This document shows positions 8,066 through 14,611 of a DNA stretch of 15,612 bases, piece by piece. The number at the start of each line of letters is the position of its first letter. The stretch's first letter is position 1. Below the pieces are notes generated by a model, which was not told where the DNA came from, did not search any database, and saw only the letters and a program-made list of their open reading frames with translations. The position numbers and the translations under genes were made by a program. The stretch comes from JAXDLH01 sp034666705. GTDB taxonomy: Bacteria > Chloroflexota > UBA6077 > SHYK01. The stretch covers positions 1-15,612 of the forward strand of contig JAXDLH010000103.1 of assembly GCA_034666705.1 (NCBI GenBank), written 5' to 3'.

Positions 8066-8956
8066 ATGATGCATCAGTTGCCTGGGTTGGCGCTCGCGGA
8101 GCTTGCCACCGACCACCTCTCCGGAGCTACGACGTTGGCTGAGCGCGCTGCCGAGGCGCTAATCGACATCGCCCGCGCAGGCGACCGCGACCAGCTCGAA
8201 GCTGCCGCAGTGGCCGCGGTGCGGGCCGCTCCCGCCATGGCGCCCGTCGCACGCGTCGCGGCCGCGGCGCTGCGCGGGTTCGAAGGGGGCGGCGCTGATG
8301 GCGCCCGGCGAGCGGTGCGGCGCGCTCGCAGCGACGCGGAGCGTGAGCGGCGTGGTCTAATGGCATCGGCCGCGGACCGGTTGCTCCCGGGTGTACGCGT
8401 ATTGACACACTCGGCGAGCAGTCTGGTCCGCGCCGCATTGCTGGAGGCGCGCGCGCGGGGCACGCGCTTCTCTGTGACGTGCCTGGAGTCACGTCCACTG
8501 TGCGAGGGGGCTGACCTGGCGCGGGAGCTCGCTGCCGCGGGCATTCCGACCGCGCTTGCCGTTGACGCGGCGATGGGAATCGCAGTCGGCGAGGCGGATC
8601 TCGTGCTGATTGGCGCCGACACGCTCGCGCCGCGCGGGCTCGTGCACAAGATCGGCACCTGGCCGCTCTGCCTGGCCGCTGGCGAGTTGGGTGTGCCAAT
8701 CCTGGTGCTCGCGGATTCCTCGAAGCTGTTGCCGGCGCTAATTCGTGGCGCGCTCGAGGTAGAGCGAGCGGCTGCCGAAGTGGCTGATGATGTGCCAACG
8801 GGTCTAGCAGTCACGAACCGCGCGTTTGATGTCACGCCGCTGGATCTCCTGGACGGGGTTCTCATCGGCACGGAACTGCTCGACGCGGACGACGTCGCCG
8901 CGCGTGCTCGGCGGATCCGCCTTCCGGCCGTTATCGCCGCCGAGCTCGAGCCATAG
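8066..8956 (+). CDS. IF-2B-like protein (eIF2B alpha/beta/delta, MtnA, R15P isomerase superfamily)
   Basis: The 296-residue protein has an N-terminal helical domain (1-105, Ala/Arg-rich) and a C-terminal Rossmann-like IF-2B domain. Recognisable motifs are VLTHSASS (112-119), CLESRP (139-144), GIPTALAVDAAMG (159-171), IGADTL (182-187) with D185, HKIGT (194-198) and LADSSK (215-220), in the superfamily order. Methylthioribose-1-phosphate isomerase and ribose-1,5-bisphosphate isomerase use a Cys in the loop that reads THSAS here and an Asp in the GAD motif; the Asp is kept but no Cys is present. It therefore resembles the non-enzymatic eIF2B regulatory subunits, or an uncharacterised sugar-phosphate binder. 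ATG 8066 is the only upstream start, since a TAG lies in frame at 8033; a second ATG follows at once. GGGGAG is 15 bases upstream, a poor SD. It is transcribed away from the atp operon and ends 22 bases from the comF stop. Cellular role unknown. Confidence 0.88.
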   Translation: MMHQLPGLALAELATDHLSGATTLAERAAEALIDIARAGDRDQLEAAAVAAVRAAPAMAPVARVAAAALRGFEGGGADGARRAVRRARSDAERERRGLMASAADRLLPGVRVLTHSASSLVRAALLEARARGTRFSVTCLESRPLCEGADLARELAAAGIPTALAVDAAMGIAVGEADLVLIGADTLAPRGLVHKIGTWPLCLAAGELGVPILVLADSSKLLPALIRGALEVERAAAEVADDVPTGLAVTNRAFDVTPLDLLDGVLIGTELLDADDVAARARRIRLPAVIAAELEP

Positions 8957-8978
8957 TGCGGCAGACCGCGCACCGACG

Positions 8979-9722
8979 CTACGTAGTGATGACAGATCCA
9001 GTCGGTCTGCCCGGCGCATCGCGCGCGAGGACGAGCGCCCACACGCCCGCCGCGCCTGCGTCGGCGAGCGCCGCGCCGCACGCATCGAGGGTTGCGCCCG
9101 TCGTGCACACGTCGTCCACCAGCAGCACGCGCCGGTCGGCAACTGCGGAGGGGTTGGCGACTTCGAAGGCGCCGACGACGTTGCGCCGGCGCTCGCGGGC
9201 GGGGAGCCGGGTCTGCTGTGCGGTGTCGCGGGCGCGCAGGAGGCTCGTGGTGTCCAAGGGCAACCGGAGTGCGGCTGCCACCGGCCTGGCGAGCAGCTCA
9301 GATTGATTGAACCCGCGCTCGCGTGAGCGGGCCCAACTCAACGGTACTGGGATCACGAGATCCGCAGTGAGCGGGCGACGCTCGAGCGCTGCGATCAGCG
9401 CTGGGGTCAGCACCCGGGCGAGGCGGCGGCGCCCCCGGTACTTGAGCCCGAGGATGCCCGCGCGAACGACCCCCTCGAACGGGTAGCTCGCGATAATAGC
9501 GCGAACCGCGTGCGGGTGCCCCTCGCAACGCTGACACGTACGACCGCCAGGTGATGGCAAGCTGCACCGCGGGCAAACCGCGGGCCCGAGCGGCTGCATC
9601 GTCGCCGCGCAGGCGGGGCAAATCTCAGCGCCGCGGCGTCCACAGCCGACGCAGCGCGGTGGCAGGAGCACGTCGAGCGCTGCTTGCCACCACGGATCGC
9701 GCTCGAGCGGGGAGGATCTCAT
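8979..9722 (-). CDS. comF: ComF-family phosphoribosyltransferase-like protein
   Basis: ComF proteins are cytoplasmic and needed for DNA uptake in naturally transformable bacteria, but many non-competent bacteria also have them. The 247-residue protein has an N-terminal zinc-ribbon part with four CxxC pairs (C24/C27, C35/C38, C50/C53, C63/C66), then KYRGRRRLA (94-102), RSRERGFNQSELLA (132-145), QTRLPARERRRNVVGAF (170-186) and the PRPP-binding loop VLLVDDVCTTGAT (199-211). All are typical of ComF. The ATG at 9720-9722 follows the upstream membrane-protein stop by seven bases and has no SD, so coupled translation is likely. No other competence gene is in the window. The end converges with the IF-2B-like gene. 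Confidence 0.94.
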   Translation of the reverse strand: MRSSPLERDPWWQAALDVLLPPRCVGCGRRGAEICPACAATMQPLGPAVCPRCSLPSPGGRTCQRCEGHPHAVRAIIASYPFEGVVRAGILGLKYRGRRRLARVLTPALIAALERRPLTADLVIPVPLSWARSRERGFNQSELLARPVAAALRLPLDTTSLLRARDTAQQTRLPARERRRNVVGAFEVANPSAVADRRVLLVDDVCTTGATLDACGAALADAGAAGVWALVLARDAPGRPTGSVITT

Positions 9723-9729
9723 AGTCCGT

Positions 9730-11298
9730 TCAGCCGATCGGCGACCGCCGCCAAATCTCGCTTCCAGTATCCGCGTACTCCCGCTGCCAGCCGGACGCGG
9801 TTCCCAGCACCTGAGCGAGCTTCGGTTGGAGCTTGCGGCTCAGCAGCACGCGGTCGGCGCCATAGCGTTCCAGCAGCTCCAGGGAGCCGTGACCTTCCCC
9901 AACGGCGACGTAATCCTCCAGCAATTCGACCGAGAAGGGATAAATGCGCGGATCGACGAATACCAACTGTTCTGGCACCGCCCAGATCAGGTAGCTGCCG
10001 TAGCCTAGCTCATTGAAGAGGTTGCCGCCTGGATGGTCGACGAGATAGGAGGCGGCCGCAACTGGCGTCTCCGCGTCTAACAGCGGCTGTCCCGCCGCTC
10101 GCGTGTTACTGCTGGTGGTGTCTGAGAAGAGGCGCTCGATCAGCCAGGGCTGGCCAAGGATGAGCGGCAAGAGCCCGACGATGGCGACAAGTCGATATAG
10201 CGGCGAAGGCGGACGGCCCGGATGACGGCGGGGCATGGCACTCGCGATAAGCTCCGCGAGGATTGGCATCGCGATGAGCGCATACCAGAACACGTAGCGT
10301 TGCCCGCTCCACGCCAACCAGAGGAATCCCGCCACGAGCACGAGATCTGCGGGTCGCGGTCCCTGGCGAGCATAGGCCAGCACGCAGATCAGCGCGAGAA
10401 TGCTCAGGTAGAACGCAATCGCGGCTGGTCCGTTGGGGCTCGGGGGCTTCCCTTCGATCGACAGCGCCTGGCTCGGCGTCGCGACGAGGTCCCGCACGAA
10501 GCCGTACACGCCGATCCCGTCGGGATTGAGCAGCGTGGCCGCGGTCGACGCCAACCCGACGAGCGCGAGCCCTTGCAGCAGCCGCGAGGAGCGATTCTTG
10601 CGGGGCAGCCCGACTTGCCGGAGTGCTTCGCCCAGGAAGTAACCGGCGAGCAGCGCGAATCCCAGGATGAATGTGCCATGCACGTTCGCCCAGACGGCAA
10701 GCGCCAGTGGCAGTACGGCGAGCCAACGCATGGATAGCTGCCCGGCGCTCACGCGCGCCAGCACGATGGCAAAAGCCATGAACGGAAGCCACGCAAAGTC
10801 CTGCGGGCGGACCCCAACGTTGTTGAGTGACATGACCCCGGCGATCGCGGTAACGAGCGCGGCGAGCCCCCAGGAGCCGCTGCGCCGCCGTGCCTCCCAC
10901 GCCATCAGTCCGAACGTGGCGACGATCAGCGCGTTGCGCGCAAACACGGTGAGCTCGACGCTCCCGAGCGTATAGAGCTGATAGAGGAGCCACTCGCCGA
11001 GCCACCCGCCGTAGCCGAACGGCGCGTCGAGCGGGAGCGTCCAGGCGAACAGGTTCGTATGGGGAATGGCGCCGGTGGACGCGATGATCTGCCCCATCCG
11101 GAGATGCCACCAGAAGTCGTTTGGCTGCACGGGCATGAGCCCGACGAGATACCCGAAGCCGCTGAGCACGAGGAGAGCGGCGAGTTGGCCGGAGCCGAAG
11201 CGCGGCACGCCGATAGCCGCTGCACGCGCGTCCCCAGCCCGATCTTGCTCACCAAGGGTAGTCGTGGAGGGTTGGCCTGCGACTGGAGGCGACGTCAC
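9730..11298 (-). CDS. Multi-spanning membrane protein, GT-C-like, NDFWWHLRMGQ motif
   Basis: This 522-residue protein has about ten hydrophobic segments between residues 37 and 385 and a soluble C-terminal part (about 400-522). The first outside loop has NDFWWHLRMGQ (60-70), an acidic and aromatic motif common in large uncharacterised bacterial membrane proteins with GT-C glycosyltransferase topology. Other family-like landmarks are GGWLGEWLLYQ (97-107), RPQDFAW (164-170), WANVHGTFILG (203-213), LNPDGIGVYGF (257-267) and GQRYVFWYALIAMPILA (332-348). The C-terminal part contains GNLFNELGYGSYLIWAVP and VDPRIYPF, also typical of the group. The start is GTG (11296-11298), overlapping the upstream TGA as GTGA, with no SD; a 12-base palindrome lies directly before it. 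Substrate unknown; the GT-C fold is inference from topology and motif. Confidence 0.75.
   Translation of the reverse strand: MTSPPVAGQPSTTTLGEQDRAGDARAAAIGVPRFGSGQLAALLVLSGFGYLVGLMPVQPNDFWWHLRMGQIIASTGAIPHTNLFAWTLPLDAPFGYGGWLGEWLLYQLYTLGSVELTVFARNALIVATFGLMAWEARRRSGSWGLAALVTAIAGVMSLNNVGVRPQDFAWLPFMAFAIVLARVSAGQLSMRWLAVLPLALAVWANVHGTFILGFALLAGYFLGEALRQVGLPRKNRSSRLLQGLALVGLASTAATLLNPDGIGVYGFVRDLVATPSQALSIEGKPPSPNGPAAIAFYLSILALICVLAYARQGPRPADLVLVAGFLWLAWSGQRYVFWYALIAMPILAELIASAMPRRHPGRPPSPLYRLVAIVGLLPLILGQPWLIERLFSDTTSSNTRAAGQPLLDAETPVAAASYLVDHPGGNLFNELGYGSYLIWAVPEQLVFVDPRIYPFSVELLEDYVAVGEGHGSLELLERYGADRVLLSRKLQPKLAQVLGTASGWQREYADTGSEIWRRSPIG
9733..9742 (-). other. Palindrome before comF, abutting the upstream stop codon
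   Basis: GCCGATCGGC lies directly before the TGA of the membrane-protein gene and ten bases before the comF ATG. It could fold only as a three-pair stem with a four-base loop, so it is weak alone; it is listed because similar elements occur at the other SD-less junctions. Confidence 0.35.
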
Positions 11299-13004
11299 GC
11301 TGGGCCCAGCCGCACGACCTGAACCGCGCCGCTCGTGAATACCGTCGACGCTTGCGGCGAAGCGGCCGGGTGGATAGGCACTGCACGCACGTTCGAGGGA
11401 GGGCCGGTAACGAAGGCCAGAGTGAACTGGGTCGCAAAGACTGGCTCGGCCGCTCCGGAAACCACCAGGTAGCGCGCGTGCTCATGCAGGATTGCGGTGA
11501 GCTGCGCTTCTGGGCTCTGGAATAAGCTGTCGGCTTCGCGGTGCCGCTCGCCGGTCGCGAGCGTCGCGACCGGGTGACCGCCGGCGGTGCGGCCCGGAAT
11601 CGCGCCAGCAAGGTAGTTCATCGTGTCCCATGATCCGAGCACGACGTCGCTCGGCCCCGTATTCGCAGCGAGCCAGCTCCGCGCTGCGGCGAGGTCATCC
11701 GGCGCGCGGTACACGGCGATCGGACCGTTGGTCAGCGCAGAGGCGATCATGCCGCCAAAGAAGAAGAGCGGGGTCGAGAGCGCTGCGACGAGGGTGAGCG
11801 CCGTCGCCAAGCCGCGCCAGCGCGGTTGCGCGGTCGCGATCCAGGCAAGGGTGTACGTCGTCAGCACGGCGAGCAGGGGCATCAAACCGAATCCAAGGCG
11901 GCGCTGAAATGGCACGGGCGCGTACATCGCGACCAGCGCGAGCATTCCCAGCGCAGCCAACCTGGCTGCGGCGGGGGATGCGCGCCGGGCTCGGGAGAGC
12001 CCGGCAATGCCGAGCAAGAATACGCCGAGGTCGACTGGCAGCTCCCACGGCGCGGGGCTCGGCAGCAAGTTTTGCGCGCCGTACGTGGCGCCCCAGAATG
12101 GGTCGAGCGTGAACGTCAGCGCGTTGTAGGCGAGGAACGGTGCGGCAAGGGTGAGCACGATTGCGAGTGGCGCGATGCGTTGCGGCAAGGGTGCGCCGTT
12201 GCGCCAATCGAGCACCGTCAGGAGGGACACCCCGCCGACGAGGGTCACCAGATTGAACGGGTGGACGAGGCCCAGGATGAGGACGCAACCGGCGAGGAGC
12301 GCCGCCCGATTGCGGTTCCACTGCATCGACGCCTCGGCGAGAATCCAGAACGCACCAAGGGTGGCTGTCATGCCCAGCTCGGCATGCGGGACACCGAAGA
12401 ACAGGCTGTACGTGTTCACCTCGTACGACGCGTTGCCGCTGTAGGGCTGTGCCACGCCAACAAGCGCCTGGGCAATCGCGGCCCACAAGCCGATGCCGGC
12501 GCCGCCCAGCGCCAGCACGATGCCCATTTTTTGCCAGCCAGGCGCGCTGAACCGGAGCGTAAAGGCGGCCAGCGCGGTGGCGAGCACGCCTCGCGCGAGC
12601 AGCTCGACGACGCGGTACACTGGCTCCCAACCGGTACCGAATAACGCGCCGATCTTCCCAATTGCCACGTAGAGCAGGAACATGAATGCGGCGGAGTGCG
12701 CCTCCGACGTCAAATGGTCGTGGACCAGCCAGCTCGTGGAGCGGGCTGCTTCGCCCATGGCCGCCTCATACTGCGCGAAGTCGTTGACGAACATGATGGT
12801 GCCGAAGCCCGTGAGGCCCGCAGGGTGCGCGATGAGCGCCAGCACGGTCGGCAGCGAGCTGATCGCGACCATCAGCCCCGCGCAGATCGCCGCAAATCGA
12901 TAGCCGCGCCAGGTGGTGGCAGGGCTTCCCGCAACATACCCCGCGGGTGCAACGTCGATCGGTCCACCGGTCCGTGGTTGGACAGGCGCCGCGACTCTGC
13001 TCAT
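11295..13004 (-). CDS. Polytopic membrane protein, probable GT-C type, paralogue of the gene at 14593
   Basis: The 569-residue protein has about 11 hydrophobic segments (about 36-60, then repeatedly to 425) and a C-terminal soluble domain of about 140 residues. An acidic first loop (NDFAQYEAAMGEA, 74-86) is in the place where GT-C enzymes carry catalytic acids. NTYSLFFGVPHAELGM (197-212), LGLVHPFNL (244-252), LTFTLDPFW (296-304), PWELPVD (319-325) and AMYAPVPFQRR (359-369) are strongly conserved with the partial paralogue at 14593-15612. The start is ATG at 13002-13004, which overlaps the upstream TGA as ATGA; a longer in-frame start at 13106 would overlap that gene by 106 bases with an implausible Arg-rich leader. 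No SD is visible. Likely role is transfer of a lipid-linked sugar outside the membrane; unproven. Confidence 0.75.
   Translation of the reverse strand: MSRVAAPVQPRTGGPIDVAPAGYVAGSPATTWRGYRFAAICAGLMVAISSLPTVLALIAHPAGLTGFGTIMFVNDFAQYEAAMGEAARSTSWLVHDHLTSEAHSAAFMFLLYVAIGKIGALFGTGWEPVYRVVELLARGVLATALAAFTLRFSAPGWQKMGIVLALGGAGIGLWAAIAQALVGVAQPYSGNASYEVNTYSLFFGVPHAELGMTATLGAFWILAEASMQWNRNRAALLAGCVLILGLVHPFNLVTLVGGVSLLTVLDWRNGAPLPQRIAPLAIVLTLAAPFLAYNALTFTLDPFWGATYGAQNLLPSPAPWELPVDLGVFLLGIAGLSRARRASPAAARLAALGMLALVAMYAPVPFQRRLGFGLMPLLAVLTTYTLAWIATAQPRWRGLATALTLVAALSTPLFFFGGMIASALTNGPIAVYRAPDDLAAARSWLAANTGPSDVVLGSWDTMNYLAGAIPGRTAGGHPVATLATGERHREADSLFQSPEAQLTAILHEHARYLVVSGAAEPVFATQFTLAFVTGPPSNVRAVPIHPAASPQASTVFTSGAVQVVRLGPA
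11299..11310 (-). other. Perfect 12-base palindrome directly before a GTG start
   Basis: GCTGGGCCCAGC ends immediately before the GTG of the gene at 9730-11298, in the last codons of the upstream gene. It can fold as a four-pair stem with a GGCC loop and takes the place of an SD sequence. Confidence 0.5.
12031..12120 (-). repeat. Diverged duplicated segment, copy 1 (with 15334-15423)
   Basis: These 90 bases align without gaps to 15334-15423; I count 69 identical positions. The segment encodes the conserved LTFTLDPFW to PWELPVD stretch of the two paralogous membrane proteins. Such DNA-level likeness indicates gene duplication or recombination between paralogues, or strong shared codon preference on a constrained protein motif. 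Confidence 0.8.
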
Positions 13005-14596
13005 GATCCCGTACCGGATCCTATACGCTGGTAGACGAGCAGCGTGTCGCTCGTAAAGATGTGCACCACGCGACGCTCGACGAGCCGATAGTTCGCCTGG
13101 AACCACGGGTCCGGATCGAGCGAGCTGATCACGAACTGGTCCAGGCTCACGACATAGTCCGGCGTTGAGTCCTCGATGAGCCGTGGCGCCACGGCGTTGT
13201 CGGAGGCGGCTAGCATCGCGACGGGCAGCGGGTAGTACCGGGCGGCGGCGGGGCTCACCAGACCGACCGTATCGAGGATTCGCGCCTCAGAGAAATAGCC
13301 GAGCGCACCGATCTCCGGCGCGGCCACCAGTGTCGTGGGTCCCCACCGATCTGCGTAGTCGGCGGCCAGCTCCCGGTAGTGGGACTCGCGCGCCACCGTG
13401 TAGCCGGCGGGATATCCTGGCCGGCTCCCGATGAGCAGTCCCGGGAGCCACCAGATGATCAGCAGCGCGGCTGGAAGCCATGTGAGACGTCCACGTTGCC
13501 GCAGGTGCCGCTTGGCGAGAATGCCGCCCCCGATCGCCAGCATCAAAATCAAAAAAGGGCTGGTGGGTATGACGTACCAGGGGAACATGCGTACGCCGCG
13601 CAGGCCTACCGCGACGTATGCGGCGTCGTAGATGAGCGGGAAGAGTACCCACAGGGGGGCCAGCCCGCCGCTGCCGAGGATTCGCCTGGCGCCCGCCCAG
13701 AGCGTGATAACGACCAGAGGAGCGACCAGGAGGGCCACGAGGGCGAGGGGCGTGTTGATGACGAGCAGACTCTCGCCCGGCAAGATCGTGTGCATGGCGA
13801 TCGCCAGCGGATTGATGAACGGATCGACCCGGTAGGCGACCGCCTTGGCCGCCATCGACTGAGGGAGCGGGCTTCCGAAGTACCAGATTGCGATCAGCAC
13901 CCAGGGCACGATCGGCGCGGCGTAGACCGCCGCCTCCGCAAGCGCTGGTCGGCGGCGTTGCAGGGTGGTCAGAATAACGAGCAAGCCGCCGAGGATCAGC
14001 GCCTCCGGCCGTGTCAGCGTCGCGATCCCCAGCGCCAGTGCGGCGAGCGTCGTTCGCCCGGCGATTGCAAGCCAGCAGCCGATGACGAGCAGCATGCAGA
14101 AGAGCGAGGTCTCCATGCCAGCCGAGGCAAAGGCGATGCTCATCGGCGTGAGCGCGAAAAGGGCTGCGGCCAGGAGCCCAGCTCCTGGTCCGGCGAGCCG
14201 CCGACCGGTCAAGAACAGCACATATACGGTGGCCGCGTCACATAGCGCATTCACGAGGGTGGCAGCATGCGGCAGATCGAATCCAACGCGGGCGACGAAC
14301 GCCATCAAGAGCGTGTAGAGCGGCGTCGTGGTGCCGAGTACCAGTTCTCCGGGGTTGTAAACCAGCCCCACGCCGTCGGCGAGGTGCCGTGCATAGCGGA
14401 AGGTGATGTAGGCGTCGTCAACCGTAAGGGGGCCGAGCGAAGCCCGCAGGGCGAAGGCCCCGACGGCAATGAGGACTGGCGCAACACGCGCGACCGTGTG
14501 GATGCGGGATGACGTAGACACCGCCGATGCTATATGGGGCGCGATATCCTGGCTGTGGGCGTGTGCAGCGGCGGCCGGCGCTGAGGGCGCGGTCAC
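13001..14596 (-). CDS. GT-C family glycosyltransferase-like membrane protein (AftB/LphB-like)
   Basis: The 531-residue protein begins with an Ala-rich cytoplasmic stretch (1-36), then about ten membrane segments and a C-terminal soluble part. The first periplasmic loop has VDDAYITFRYARHLADG (59-75) followed by LVYNPGE and LGTTTPLYTLL. This D-D/Y-I-x-x-R-Y-A plus NPGE signature belongs to the group containing mycobacterial arabinofuranosyltransferase AftB and Legionella LphB, which use polyprenyl-phosphate sugars. ATLTRPEALILGGLL and, near the end, APEIGALGYFSEARILDTVG are also group-typical. D60/D61 are candidate catalytic acids. The GTG start (14594-14596) overlaps the upstream TGA as GTGA, without SD. 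Its place between two paralogous membrane proteins suggests all three act in one pathway. Sugar and acceptor unknown. Confidence 0.82.
   Translation of the reverse strand: MTAPSAPAAAAHAHSQDIAPHIASAVSTSSRIHTVARVAPVLIAVGAFALRASLGPLTVDDAYITFRYARHLADGVGLVYNPGELVLGTTTPLYTLLMAFVARVGFDLPHAATLVNALCDAATVYVLFLTGRRLAGPGAGLLAAALFALTPMSIAFASAGMETSLFCMLLVIGCWLAIAGRTTLAALALGIATLTRPEALILGGLLVILTTLQRRRPALAEAAVYAAPIVPWVLIAIWYFGSPLPQSMAAKAVAYRVDPFINPLAIAMHTILPGESLLVINTPLALVALLVAPLVVITLWAGARRILGSGGLAPLWVLFPLIYDAAYVAVGLRGVRMFPWYVIPTSPFLILMLAIGGGILAKRHLRQRGRLTWLPAALLIIWWLPGLLIGSRPGYPAGYTVARESHYRELAADYADRWGPTTLVAAPEIGALGYFSEARILDTVGLVSPAAARYYPLPVAMLAASDNAVAPRLIEDSTPDYVVSLDQFVISSLDPDPWFQANYRLVERRVVHIFTSDTLLVYQRIGSGTGS
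13005..13020 (-). other. Inverted repeat directly before an ATG start
   Basis: GATCC and GGATC arms around a six-base loop end directly before the ATG at 13002-13004. The element lies in the last codons of the GT-C gene (Gly-Ser-Gly-Thr-Gly-Ser), upstream of the ATGA overlap. Confidence 0.45.
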
Positions 14597-14611
14597 GCGT
14601 TCGGCACCGCG
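14588..14611 (-). other. Inverted repeat enclosing a GTG start
   Basis: CGCGGT (14588-14593 in plus orientation) and ACCGCG (14606-14611) can pair across a 12-base loop that contains the GTG start of the GT-C gene. The GTGA overlap lies at the loop and stem border. Confidence 0.4.

Noticed and set aside
7766..8116. Longer atpZ starting at 8116 or 8038
   Set aside because: The 8116 form overlaps the divergent gene and both starts are at or upstream of the likely promoter; no SD precedes them and the extra residues are not family-like.
8066..8956. Methylthioribose-1-phosphate isomerase (mtnA)
   Set aside because: The catalytic Cys loop is absent (THSASS) and no methionine-salvage gene is nearby; only superfamily membership is supported.
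8957..8978. Bidirectional terminator between the convergent IF-2B-like gene and comF
   Set aside because: The 22-base gap can form only a four-pair GCGG/CCGC stem and has no T-run on either strand, so I cannot support a terminator.
11295..13106. Start at 13106 for the second paralogue
   Set aside because: It would overlap the upstream gene by 106 bases with an Arg-rich leader; the ATGA overlap at 13001-13004 fits the neighbouring junctions.
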